A stretch of DNA of 64,000 nt from Prosopocoilus inquinatus (lineage: Eukaryota; Arthropoda; Insecta; Coleoptera; Lucanidae). Both the position numbers and the translations under genes were made by a program. The stretch is taken from positions 5,513,789-5,577,788 of the forward strand of contig JAYKNF010000013.1 in NCBI GenBank assembly GCA_036172665.1, in the 5' to 3' direction. Shown piece by piece: positions 43,501 to 58,500 of this stretch. Numbering within the stretch: position 1 is the stretch's first letter; every line of letters begins with the position of its first letter. The notes under the pieces were generated by a model. The model was not told the DNA's origin. It saw nothing but the letters and a program-made list of their open reading frames with translations, and made no database searches.

Positions 43501-46500
43501 AAGTTTTTGGACGCAGCAGAAGCTGGAGGTAGTTTTGAACGAAACAACACATATTAGCGTTGTTCCTGTGATGTATCTAATCGATCCTTACTTAGCTACT
43601 ATGTTATTTGACGTTTCGATGGACTCCAGTAACTCTAATGTGAGATACGAAATTTTCGGACGCAGTAGCAGCTGGAAATAGTTTTAAACGAAACAACACA
43701 TGTTAGCGTTGTTCCTGTGATGTATCTAATCGATCCTTACTCATCTATCATGTTATTTGGCGTTTCGATGGACTCCAGTAACTCTGATGTGAGATACGAC
43801 GTTTTCGGACGCAGCAGAAGCTGGAAATAGTTTTGAACGAAACAACACGTATTAGCGTTGTTCCTGTGATGTATCTAAACGATCCTTACTTATCTAACAT
43901 ATTATATGACGTTTGGATGGACTCCAGTAAGTCTGATGTGAGATACAAAGTTTTTGGACGCAGCAGCTGCTGGAAATAGTTTTAAACGAAACAACACGTA
44001 TTAGCGTTGTTCCTGTGCTGTATCTAATCGATCCTTACTTATCTATCATGTTATTTGACGTTTCGATGGACTCCAGTAACTCTGATGTGAGATACGACGT
44101 TTTCGGACGCAGCAGAAGCTGGAAATAGTTTTTAACGAAACAACACGCATTAGCGTTGTTCCTGTGATGTATCTAATCGGTCCTTACTCATCTGTCATGT
44201 TATTTGTCGTTTCGATGGACTCTAGTAATTCTGATGTGAGATACGAAGTTTTTGGACGCAGCAGGAGCTGGAAATAGTTTTGAACGAAACAACACGTATT
44301 AGCGTTGTCCCTGTGATGTATCTAAACGATCCTTACTTATCTAACATGTTATTTGACGTTTGGATGGACTCCAGTAAGTCTGATGTGAGATACAAAGTTC
44401 TCGGACGCAGCAGAAGCTGGAAATAGTTTTAAACGAAACAACACGCATTAGCGTTGTTCCTGTGATGTATCTAATCGGTCCTTACTCATCTATCATGTTA
44501 TTTGTCGTTTCGATGGACTCTAGTAATTCTGATGTGATATACGAAGTTTTTGGACGCAGCAGGAGCTGGAAATAGTTTTGAACGAAACAACACGTATTAG
44601 CGTTGTCCCTGTGATGTATCTAAACGATCCTTACTTATCTACCATGTTATTTATCAGCAACACGTATTAGCGTTGTTCCTGTGATGTATCTAAACGATCC
44701 TTACTTATCTAACATATTATATGACGTTTGGATGGACTCCAGTATGTCTGATGTGAGATAAGACGTTTTCGGACGCAGCAGAAGCTGGAAATAGTTTTTA
44801 ACGAAACAACACGCATTAGCGTTGTTCCTGTGATGTATCTAATCGATCCTTACTCATCTATCATGTTATTTGACGTTTCGATGGACTCCAGTAACTCTGA
44901 TGTGAAATAAGACGTTTTCGGACGCAGCAGAATCTGGAAATAGTTTTTAACGAAACAACACGCATTAGCGTTGTTCCTGTGATGTATCTAATCGATCCTT
45001 ACTCATCTATCATGTTATTTGGCGTTTCGATGGACTCCAGTAACTTTGATGTGAGATACGAAGTTCTCGGACGCAGCTGAAGCTGGAAATAGTTTTAAAC
45101 GAAACAACACGTATTAGCGTTGTTCCTGTGATGTATCTAATCGATCCTTACTCATCTATCATGTTATTTGACGTTTGGACGGACTCCAGTAACTCTGATG
45201 TGAGATACAAAGTTCTCGGACGCAGCAGAAGCTGGAAATAGTTTTGAACGAAGCAACACGTATTAGCGTTGTTCCTGTGATGTATCTAAACGATCCTTAC
45301 TTATCTAACATATTATATGACGTTTGGATGGACTCCAGTAAGTCTGATGTGAGATACAAAGTTTTTGGACGCAGTAGCTGCTGGAAATAGTTTTAAACGA
45401 AACAACACGTATTAGCGTTGTTCCTGTGCTGTATCTAATCGATCCTTACTTATCTATCATGTTATTTGACGTTTCGATGGACTCCAGTAACTCTGATGTG
45501 AGATACGACGTTTTCGGACGCAGCAGAAGCTGGAAATAGTTTTAAATGAAACAACACGCATTAGCGTTGTTCCTGTGATGTATCTAATCGATCCTTACTC
45601 ATCTATCATGTTATTTGGCGTTTCGATGGACTCCAGTATCTCTGATGTGAGATACAAAGTTTACGGACGCAGCAGAAGCTGTAAATAGTTTTAAATGAAA
45701 CAACACGTATTAGCGTTGTTCCTGTGATGTATCTAATCGATCCTTACTCATCTATCATGTTATTTGACGTTTGGATGGACTCCAGTAACCCTGATGTGAG
45801 ATACGAAATTTTCGGACGCAGCGGAAGCTGGAAATAGTTTTAAACGAAACAACACGCATTAGCGTTGTTCCTGTGATGTATCTAATCGATCATTACTCAT
45901 CCATCATGTTATTTGTCGTTTCGATGGACTCTAGTAACCCTGATGTGAGATACGAAATTTTCGGACGCAGCGGAAGCTGGAAATAGTTTTAAACGAAACA
46001 ACACGCATTAGCGTTGTTCCTGTGATGTATCTAATCGATCCTTACTCATCTATCATGTTATTTGTCGTTTCGATGGACTCTAGTAATTCTGATGTGAGAT
46101 ACGAAGTTTTTGGACGCAGCAGGAGCTGGAAATAGTTTTGAACGAAACAACACATACTATCGTTGTTCCTGTGATGTATCTAAACGATCCTTACTTATCT
46201 AACATGTTATTTGACGTTTGGATGGACTCCAGTAAGTCTGATGCGAGATACAAAGTTTTTGGACGCAGCAGGAGCTGGAAATAGTTTTAAACGAAACAAC
46301 ACGTATTAGCATTGTTCCTGTGCTGTATCTAATCGATCCTTACTTATCTATCATGTTATTTGACGTTTCGATGGACTCCAGTAACTCTGATGTGAGATAC
46401 GACGTTTTCGGACGCAGCAGAAGCTGGAAATAGTTTTAAACGAAACAACACGTATTAGCGTTGTTCCTGTGATGTATCTAATCGATCCTTACTTATCTAT

Positions 46501-49500
46501 CATGTTATTTGACGTTTCGATGGACTCCAGTAACTCTGTTGTGAGATACGACGTTTTCGGACGCAGCAGAAGCTGGAAATAGTTTTGAACGAAACAACAC
46601 GTATTAGCGTTGTTCCTGTGATGTATCTAAACGATCCTTACTTATCTAACATATTATATGACGTTTGGATGGACTCCAGTAAGTCTGATGTGAGATACAA
46701 AGTTTTTGGACGCAGCAGCTGCTGGAAATAGTTTTAAACGAAACAACACGTATTAGCGTTGTTCCTGTGCTGTATCTAATCGATCCTTACTTATCTATCA
46801 TGTTATTTGAGGTTTCGATGGACTCCAGTAACTCTGATGTGAGATACGACGTTTTCGGACGCAGCAGAAGCTGGAAATAGTTTTTAACGAAACAACACAT
46901 ATTAGCGTTGTTCCTGTGATGTATCTAATCGATCCTTACTTATCTATCATGTTATTTGACGTTTGGATCGACTCCAGTAACTCTGATGTGATATACGAAG
47001 TTCTCGGACGCAGCAGAAGCTGGAAATAGTTTTAAACGAAACAACACGCATTAGCGTTGTTCCTGTGATGTATCTAATCGGTCCTTACTCATCTATCATG
47101 TTATTTGTCGTTTCGATGGACTCCAGTAACTTTGATGTGATATACGACGTTTTCGGACGCAGCAGAAGCTGGATATAGTTTTAAACAAAACAACACGCAT
47201 TAGCGATGTTCCTGTGATGTATCTAATCGATCCTTACTCATCTATCATGTTATTTTACGTTTGAATGGACTCCAGTAACTCTGATGTGAGATACGAAGTT
47301 CTCGGACGCAGCAGAAGCTGGAAAGAGTTTTGAACGAAGCAACACGTATTAGCGTTGTTCCTGTGATGTATCTAAACGATTCTTACTTATCTAACATATT
47401 ATATGACGTTTGGATTAACTCCAGTAACTCTAATGTGAGATACGAAATTTTCGGACGCAGCAGCAGCTGGAAATAGTTTTAAACGAAACAACACATATTA
47501 GCGTTGTTCCTGTGATGTATCTAATCGATCCTTACTCATCTATCATGTTATTTGGCGTTTCGATGGACTCCAGTAACTCTGATGTGAGATACAAAGTTCT
47601 CGGACGCAGCAGAAGCTGGAAATAGTTTTGAACGAAACAACACGTATTAGCGTTGTTCCTGTGATGTATCTAATCGATCCTTACTTAGCTACTATGTTAT
47701 TTGACGTTTCGATGGACTCCAGTAAGTCTGATGTGAGATAAGACGTTTTCGGACGCAGCAGAAGCTGGAAATAGTTTTTAACGAAACAACACGCATTAGC
47801 GTTGTTCCTGTGATGTATCTAATCGATCCTTACTCATCTATCATGTTATTTGACGTATCGATGGACTCCAGTAACTCTGATGTGAGATAAGACGTTTTCG
47901 GACGCAGCAGAAGCTGGAAATAGTTTTTAACGAAACAACACGCATTAGCGTTGTTCCTGTGATGTATCTAATCGATCCTTACTCATCTATCATGTTATTT
48001 GGCGTTTCGATGGACTCCAGTAACTTTGATGTGATATACGAAGTTCTCGGACGCAGCAGAAGCTGGAAATAGTTTTAAACGAAACAACACGCATTAGCGT
48101 TGTTCCTGTGATGTATCTAATCGGTCCTTACTCATCTATCATGTTATTTGTCGTTTCGATGGACTCCAGTAACTTTGATGTGATATACGACGTTTTCGGA
48201 CGCAGCAGAAGCTGGATATAGTTTTAAACAAAACAACACGCATTAGCGATGTTCCTGTGATGTATCTAATCGATCCTTACTCATCTATCATGTTATTTTA
48301 CGTTTGAATGGACTCCAGTAACTCTGATGTGAGATACGAAGTTCTCGGACGCAGCAGAAGCTGGAAAGAGTTTTGAACGAAGCAACACGTATTAGCGTTG
48401 TTCCTGTGATGTATCTAAACGATTCTTACTTATCTAACATATTATATGACGTTTGGATTAACTCCAGTAACTCTAATGTGAGATACGAAATTTTCGGACG
48501 CAGCAGCAGCTGGAAATAGTTTTAAACGAAACAACACATATTAGCGTTGTTCCTGTGATGTATCTAATCGATCCTTACTCATCTATCATGTTATTTGGCG
48601 TTTCGATGGACTCCAGTAACTCTGATGTGAGATACAAAGTTCTCGGACGCAGCAGAAGCTGGAAATAGTTTTGAACGAAACAACACGTATTAGCGTTGTT
48701 CCTGTGATGTATCTAATCGATCCTTACTTAGCTACTATGTTATTTGACGTTTCGATGGACTCCAGTAAGTCTGATGTGAGATAAGACGTTTTCGGACGCA
48801 GCAGAAGCTGGAAATAGTTTTTAACGAAACAACACGCATTAGCGTTGTTCCTGTGATGTATCTAATCGATCCTTACTCATCTATCATGTTATTTGACGTA
48901 TCGATGGACTCCAGTATCTCTGATGTGAGATAAGACGTTTTCGGACGCAGCAGAAGCTGGAAATAGTTTTTAACGAAACAACACGCATTAGCGTTGTTCC
49001 TGTGATGTATCTAATCGATCCTTACTCATCTATCATGTTATTTGGCGTTTCGATGGACTCCAGTAACTTTGATGTGAGATACGAAGTTCTCGGACGCAGC
49101 TGAAGCTGGAAATAGTTTTAAACGAAACAACACGTATTAGCGTTGTTCCTGTGATGTATCTAATCGATCCTTACTCATCTATCATGTTATTTGACGTTTG
49201 GACGGACTCCAGTAACTCTGATGTGAGATACAAAGTTCTCGGACGCAGCAGAAGCTGGAAATAGTTTTGAACGAAGCAACACGTATTAGCGTTGTTCCTG
49301 TGATGTATCTAAACGATCCTTACTTATCTAACATATTATATGACGTTTGGATGGACTCCAGTAAGTCTGATGTGAGATAAGACGTTTTCGGACGCAGCAG
49401 AAGCTGGAAATAGTTCTTAACGAAACAACACGCATTAGCGTTGTTCCTGTGATGTATCTAATCGATCCTTACTCATCTATCATGTTATTTGACGTTTCGA

Positions 49501-52500
49501 TGGACTCCAGTAACTCTGATGTGAGATAAGACGTTTTCGGACGCAGCAGAAGCTGGAAATAGTTTTTAACGAAACAACACGCATTAGCGTTGTTCCTGTG
49601 ATGTATCTAATCGATCCTTACTCATCTATCATGTTATTTGGCGTTTCGATGGACTCCAGTAACTTTGATGTGAGATACGAAGTTCTCGGACGCAGCTGAA
49701 GCTGGAAATAGTTTTAAACGAAACAACACGTATTAGCGTTGTTCCTGTGATGTATCTAATCGATCCTTACTCATCTATCATGTTATTTGACGATTGGACG
49801 GACTCCAGTAACTCTGATGTGAGATACAAAGTTCTCGGACGCAGCAGAAGCTGGAAATAGTTTTGAACGAAGCAACACGTATTAGCGTTGTTCCTGTGAT
49901 GTATCTAAACGATCCTTACTTATCTAACATATTATATGACGTTTGGATGGACTCCAGTAAGTCTGATGTGAGATACAAAGTTTTTGGACGCAGCAGCTGC
50001 TGGAAATAGTTTTAAACGAAACAACACGTATTAGCGTTGTTCCTGTGCTGTATATAATCGATCCTTACTTATCTATCATGTTATTTGGCGTTTCGATGGA
50101 CTCCAGTAACTCTGATGTGAGATACAAAGTTCTCGGACACAGCAGAAGCTGGAAATAGTTTTGAACGAATCAACACGTATTAGCGTTGTTCCTGTGATGT
50201 ATCTAAACGATCCTTACTTATCTATCATGTTGTTTGACGTTTGGATGGACTCCAGTAACTCTAATGTGAGATACGAAATTTTCGGACGCAGCAGCAGCTG
50301 GAAATAGTTTAAAACGAAACAACACATATTAGCGCTGTTCCTGTGATGTATCTAATCGATCCTTACTCATCTATCATGTTATTTGACGTTTGGACGGATT
50401 CCAGTAACTCTGATGTGAGATACAAAGTTCTCGGACGCAGCAGAAGCTGGAAATAGTTTTGAACGAAACAACACTTATTAGCGTTGTTCCTGTGATGTAT
50501 CTAAACGATCCTTACTTATCTAACATATTATATGACGTTTGGATGGACTCCAGTAAGTCTGATGTGAGATACAAAGTTTTTGGACGCAGCAGCTGCTGGA
50601 AATAGTTTTAAACGAAACAACACGTATTAGCGTTGTTCCTGTGATGTATCTAATCGATCCTTACTCATCTATCATGTTATTTGAAGTTTGGATGGACTCC
50701 AGTAACCCTGATGTGAGATACGAAATTTTCGGACGCAGCGGAAGCTGGAAATAGTTTTAAACGAAACAACACTCATTAGCGTTGTTCCTGTGATGTATCT
50801 AATCGATCCTTACTTATCTATCATGTTATTTGACGTTAGGATGGACTCCAGTAACTCTAATGTGAGATACGAAATTTTCGGACGCAGCAGCAGCTGGAAA
50901 TAGTTTTAAACGAAACAACACATATTAGCGTTGTTCCTGTTATGTATCTAATCGATCCTTACTCATCTATCATGTTATTTGTCGTTTCGATGGACTCTAG
51001 TAATTCTGATGTGAGATACGAAGTTTTTGGACGCAGCAGGAGCTGGAAATAGTTTTGAACGAAACAACACGTATTAGCGTTGTCCCTGTGATGTATCTAA
51101 ACGATCCTTACTTATCTAACATGTTATTTGACGTTTGGATGAACTCCAGTAAGTCTGATGTGAGTTACGAAGTTCTCGGACGCAGCTGAAGCTGGAAATA
51201 GTTTTAAACGAAACAACACGTATTAGCGTTGTTCCTGTGCTGTATCTAATCGATCCTTACTTATCTATCATGTTATTTGTCGTTTCGATGGACTCCAGTA
51301 ACTCTGATGTGAGATACGACGTTTTCGGACGCAGCAGAAGCTGGAAATAGTTTTAAACGAAACAACACGTATTAGCGTTGTTCCTGTGATGTATCTAATC
51401 GATCCTTACTCATCTATCATGTTATTTGGCGTTTCGATGGACTCCAGTAACTTTGATGTGAGATACGAAGTTCTCGGACGCAGCTGAAGTTGGAAATAGT
51501 TTTAAACGAAACAACACGTATTAGCGTTGTTCCTGTGATGTATCTAATCGATCCTTACTCATCTCTCATGTTATTTGACGTTTGGACGGACTCCAGTAAC
51601 GCTGATGTGAGATACAAAGTTCTCGGACGCAGCAGAAGCTGGAAATAGTTTTGAACGAAACAACACGTATTAGCGTTGTTCCTGTGATGTATCTAAACGA
51701 TCCTTACTTATCTAACATGTTATTTGACGTTTGGATGGACTCCAGTAACTCTAATGTGAGATACGAAATTTTCGGACGCAGCAGCAGCTGGAAATAGTTT
51801 TAAACGAAACAACACATATTAGCGTTGTTCCTGTGATGTATGTAATCGATCCTTACTCATCTATCATGTTATTTGACGTTTGGACATACTCCAGTAACTC
51901 TGATGTGAGATACAAAGTTCTCGGACGCAGCAGAAGCTGGAAATAGTTTTGAACGAAACAACACGTATTAGCGTTGTTCCTGTGATGTATCTAAACGATC
52001 CTTACTTATCTAACATATTATATGACGTTTGGATGGACTCCAGTAAGTCTGATGTGAGATACAAAGTTTTTGGACGCAGCAGCTGCTGGAAATAGTTTTA
52101 AACGAAACAACACGTATTAGCGTTGTTCCTGTGCTGTATCTAATCGATCCTTACTTATCTATCATGTTATTTGACGTTTCGATGGACTCCAGTAACTCTG
52201 ATGTGAGATACGACGTTTTCGGACGCAGCAGAAGCTGGAAATAGTTTTTAACGAAACAACACATATTAGCGTTGTTCCTGTAATGTATCTAATCGATCCT
52301 TACTTATCTATCATGTTATTTGACGTTTGGATCGACTCCAGTAACTCTGATGTGATATACGAAGTTCTCGGACGCAGCAGAAGCTGGAAATAGTTTTAAA
52401 CGAAACAACACGCATTAGCGTTGTTCCTGTGATGTATCTAATCGATCCTTACTCATCTATCATGTTATTTGGCGTTTCGATGGACTCCAGTAACTCTGAT

Positions 52501-55500
52501 GTGAGATACAAAGTTTACGGACGCAGCAGAAGCTGGAAATAGTTTTAAATGAAACAACACGTATTAGCGTTGTTCCTGTGATGTATCTAATCGATCCTTA
52601 CTCATCTATCATGTTATTTGACGTTTGGATGGACTCCAGTAACCCTGATGTGAGATACGAAATTTTCGGACGCAGCGGAAGCTGGAAATAGTTTTAAACG
52701 AAACAACACGCATTAGCGTTGTTCCTGTGATGTATCTAATCGATCCTTACTCATCTATCATGTTATTTGTCGTTTCGATGGACTCTAGTAATTCTGATGT
52801 GAGATACGACGTTTTCGGACGCAGCAGAAGCTGGAAATAGTTTTAAACGAAACAACACATATTAGCGTTGTTCCTGTGATGTATCTAATCGATCCTTACT
52901 CATCTATCATGTTATTTGACGTTTGGACGGACTCCAGTAACTCTGATGTGAGATACAAAGTTCTCGGACACAGCAGAAGCTGGAAATAGTTTTGAACGAA
53001 ACAACACGTATTAGCGTTGTTCCTGTGATGTATCTAAACGATCCTTACTTATCTATCATGTTGTTTGACGTTTGAATGGACTCCAGTAACTCTAATGTGA
53101 GATACGAAATTTTCGGACGCAGCAGCAGCTGGAAATAGTTTTAAACGAAACAACACATATTAGCGTTGTTCCTGTGATGTATCTAATCGATCCTTACTCA
53201 TCTATCATGTTATTTGACGTTTGGACGGACTCCAGTAACTCTGATGTGAGATACAAAGTTCTCGGACGCAGCAGAAGCTGGAAATAGTTTTGAACGAAAC
53301 AACACGTATTAGCGTTGTTCCTGTGATGTATCTAAACGATCCTTACTTATCTAACATATTATATGACGTTTGGATGGACTCCAGTAAGTCTGATGTGAGA
53401 TACAAAGTTTTTGGAGGCAGCAGCTGCTGGAAATAGTTTTAAACGAAACAACACGTATTAGCGTTGTTCCTGTGATGTATCTAATCGATCCTTACTCATC
53501 TATCATGTTATTTGACGTTTGGATGGACTCCAGTAACCCTGATGTGAGATACGAAATTTTCGGACGCAGCGGAAGCTGGAAATAGTTTTAAACGAAACAA
53601 CACTCATTAGCGTTGTTCCTGTGATGTATCTAATCGATCCTTACTTATCTATCATGTTATTTGACGTTTGGATGGACTCCAGTAACTCTAATGTGAGATA
53701 CGAAATTTTCGGACGCAGCAGCAGCTGGAAATAGTTTTAAACGAAACAACACATATTAGCGTTGTTCCTGTTATGTATCTAATCGATCCTTACTCATCTA
53801 TCATGTTATTTGTCGTTTCGATGGACTCTAGTAATTCTGATGTGAGATACGAAGTTTTTGGACGCAGCAGGAGCTGGAAATAGTTTTGAACGAAACAACA
53901 CGTATTAGCGTTGTCCCTGTGATGTATCTAAACGATCCTTACTTATCTAACATGTTATTTGACGTTTGGATGGACTCCAGTAAGTCTGATGTGAGTTACG
54001 AAGTTCTCGGACGCAGCTGAAGCTAGAAATAGTTTTAAAGGAAACAACACGCATTAGCGTTGTTCCTGTGATGTATCTAATCGATCCTTACTCATCTATC
54101 ATGTTATTTGTCGTTTCGATGGACTCTGGTAATTCTGATGTGAGATACGAAGTTTTTGGAAGCAGCAGAAGCTGGAGGTAGTTTTGAACGAAACAACACA
54201 TATTAGCGTTGTTCCTGTGATGTATCTAATCGATCCTTACTTAGCTACTATGTTATTTGACGTTTCGATGGACTCCAGTAACTCTAATGTGAGATACGAA
54301 ATTTTCGGACGCAGCAGCAGCTGGAAATAGTTTTAAACGAAACAACACATGTTAGCGTTGTTCCTGTGATGTATCTAATCGATCCTTACTTATCTATCAT
54401 GTTATTTGACGTTTGGACGGACTCCAGTAACTCTGATGTGAGATACAAAGTTCTCGGACGCAGCAGAAGCTGGAAATAGTTTTGAACGAAACAACACGTA
54501 TTAGCGTTGTTCCTGTAATGTATCTAAACGATCCTTACTTATCTAACATATTATATGACGTTTGGATGGACTCCAGTAAGTCTGATGTGAGATACAAAGT
54601 TTTTGGACGCAGCAGCTGCTGGAAATAGTTTTAAACGAAACAACACGTATTAGCGTTGTTCCTGTGCTGTATCTAAGCGATCCTTACTTATCTATCATGT
54701 TATTTGACGTTTCGATGGACTCCAGTAACTCTGATGTGAGATACGACGTTTTCGGACGCAGCAGAAACTGGAAATAGTTTTTAACGAAACAACACATATT
54801 AGCGTTGTTCCTGTGATGTATCTAATCGATCCTTACTTATCTATCATGTTATTTGACGTTTGGATGGACTCCAGTAACTCTAATGTGAGATACGAAATTT
54901 TCGGACGCAGCAGCAGCTGGAAATAGTTTTAAACGAAACAACACATATTAGCGTTGTTCCTGTTATGTATCTAATCTATCCTTACTCATCTATCATGTTA
55001 TTTGTCGTTTCGATGGACTCTAGTAATTCTGATGTGAGATACGAAGTTTTTGGACGCAGCAGGAGCTGGAAATAGTTTTGAACGAAACAACACGTATTAG
55101 CGTTGTCCCTGTGATGTATCTAAACGATCCTTACTTATCTAACATGTTATTTGACGTTTGGATGGACTCCAGTAAGTCTGATGTGAGTTACGAAGTTCTC
55201 GGACGCAGCTGAAGCTAGAAATAGTTTTAAACGAAACAACACGCATTAGCGTTGTTCCTGTGATGTATGTAATCGATCCTTACTCATCTATCATGTTATT
55301 TGTCGTTTCGATGGACTCTAGTAATTCTGATGTGAGATACGAAGTTTTTGGACGCAGCAGAAGCTGGAGGTAGTTTTGAACGAAACAACACATATTAGCG
55401 TTGTTCCTGTGATGTATCTAATCGATCCTTACTTAGCTACTATGTTATTTGACGTTTCGATGGACTCCAGTAACTCTAATGTGAGATACGAAATTTTCGG

Positions 55501-58500
55501 ACGCAGTAGCAGCTGGAAATAGTTTTAAACGAAACAACACATGTTAGCGTTGTTCCTGTGATGTATCTAATCGATCCTTACTCATCTATCATGTTATTTG
55601 GCGTTTCGATGGACTCCAGTAACTCTGATGTGAGATACGACGTTTTCGGACGCAGCAGAAGCTGGAAATAGTTTTGAACGAAACAACACGTATTAGCGTT
55701 GTTCCTGTGATGTATCTAAACGATCCTTACTTATCTAACATATTATATGACGTTTGGATGGACTCCAGTAAGTCTGATGTGAGATACAAAGTTTTTGGAC
55801 GCAGCAGCTGCTGGAAATAGTTTTAAACGAAACAACACGTATTAGCGTTGTTCCTGTGCTGTATCTAATCGATCCTTACTTATCTATCATGTTATTTGAC
55901 GTTTCGATGGACTCCAGTAACTCTGATGTGAGATACGACGTTTTCGGACGCAGCAGAAGCTGGAAATAGTTTTTAACGAAACAACACGCATTAGCGTTGT
56001 TCCTGTGATGTATCTAATCGGTCCTTACTCATCTGTCATGTTATTTGTCGTTTCGATGGACTCTAGTAATTCTGATGTGAGATACGAAGTTTTTGGACGC
56101 AGCAGGAGCTGGAAATAGTTTTGAACGAAACAACACGTATTAGCGTTGTCCCTGTGATGTATCTAAACGATCCTTACTTATCTAACATGTTATTTGACGT
56201 TTGGATGGACTCCAGTAAGTCTGATGTGAGATACAAAGTTCTCGGACGCAGCAGAAGCTGGAAATAGTTTTAAACGAAACAACACGCATTAGCGTTGTTC
56301 CTGTGATGTATCTAATCGGTCCTTACTCATCTATCATGTTATTTGTCGTTTCGATGGACTCTAGTAATTCTGATGTGATATACGAAGTTTTTGGACGCAG
56401 CAGGAGCTGGAAATAGTTTTGAACGAAACAACACGTATTAGCGTTGTCCCTGTGATGTATCTAAACGATCCTTACTTATCTACCATGTTATTTATCAGCA
56501 ACACGTATTAGCGTTGTTCCTGTGATGTATCTAAACGATCCTTACTTATCTAACATATTATATGACGTTTGGATGGACTCCAGTATGTCTGATGTGAGAT
56601 AAGACGTTTTCGGACGCAGCAGAAGCTGGAAATAGTTTTTAACGAAACAACACGCATTAGCGTTGTTCCTGTGATGTATCTAATCGATCCTTACTCATCT
56701 ATCATGTTATTTGACGTTTCGATGGACTCCAGTAACTCTGATGTGAAATAAGACGTTTTCGGACGCAGCAGAATCTGGAAATAGTTTTTAACGAAACAAC
56801 ACGCATTAGCGTTGTTCCTGTGATGTATCTAATCGATCCTTACTCATCTATCATGTTATTTGGCGTTTCGATGGACTCCAGTAACTTTGATGTGAGATAC
56901 GAAGTTCTCGGACGCAGCTGAAGCTGGAAATAGTTTTAAACGAAACAACACGTATTAGCGTTGTTCCTGTGATGTATCTAATCGATCCTTACTCATCTAT
57001 CATGTTATTTGACGTTTGGACGGACTCCAGTAACTCTGATGTGAGATACAAAGTTCTCGGACGCAGCAGAAGCTGGAAATAGTTTTGAACGAAGCAACAC
57101 GTATTAGCGTTGTTCCTGTGATGTATCTAAACGATCCTTACTTATCTAACATATTATATGACGTTTGGATGGACTCCAGTAAGTCTGATGTGAGATACAA
57201 AGTTTTTGGACGCAGTAGCTGCTGGAAATAGTTTTAAACGAAACAACACGTATTAGCGTTGTTCCTGTGCTGTATCTAATCGATCCTTACTTATCTATCA
57301 TGTTATTTGACGTTTCGATGGACTCCAGTAACTCTGATGTGAGATACGACGTTTTCGGACGCAGCAGAAGCTGGAAATAGTTTTAAATGAAACAACACGC
57401 ATTAGCGTTGTTCCTGTGATGTATCTAATCGATCCTTACTCATCTATCATGTTATTTGGCGTTTCGATGGACTCCAGTATCTCTGATGTGAGATACAAAG
57501 TTTACGGACGCAGCAGAAGCTGTAAATAGTTTTAAATGAAACAACACGTATTAGCGTTGTTCCTGTGATGTATCTAATCGATCCTTACTCATCTATCATG
57601 TTATTTGACGTTTGGATGGACTCCAGTAACCCTGATGTGAGATACGAAATTTTCGGACGCAGCGGAAGCTGGAAATAGTTTTAAACGAAACAACACGCAT
57701 TAGCGTTGTTCCTGTGATGTATCTAATCGATCATTACTCATCCATCATGTTATTTGTCGTTTCGATGGACTCTAGTAACCCTGATGTGAGATACGAAATT
57801 TTCGGACGCAGCGGAAGCTGGAAATAGTTTTAAACGAAACAACACGCATTAGCGTTGTTCCTGTGATGTATCTAATCGATCCTTACTCATCTATCATGTT
57901 ATTTGTCGTTTCGATGGACTCTAGTAATTCTGATGTGAGATACGAAGTTTTTGGACGCAGCAGGAGCTGGAAATAGTTTTGAACGAAACAACACATACTA
58001 TCGTTGTTCCTGTGATGTATCTAAACGATCCTTACTTATCTAACATGTTATTTGACGTTTGGATGGACTCCAGTAAGTCTGATGCGAGATACAAAGTTTT
58101 TGGACGCAGCAGGAGCTGGAAATAGTTTTAAACGAAACAACACGTATTAGCATTGTTCCTGTGCTGTATCTAATCGATCCTTACTTATCTATCATGTTAT
58201 TTGACGTTTCGATGGACTCCAGTAACTCTGATGTGAGATACGACGTTTTCGGACGCAGCAGAAGCTGGAAATAGTTTTAAACGAAACAACACGTATTAGC
58301 GTTGTTCCTGTGATGTATCTAATCGATCCTTACTTATCTATCATGTTATTTGACGTTTCGATGGACTCCAGTAACTCTGTTGTGAGATACGACGTTTTCG
58401 GACGCAGCAGAAGCTGGAAATAGTTTTGAACGAAACAACACGTATTAGCGTTGTTCCTGTGATGTATCTAAACGATCCTTACTTATCTAACATATTATAT

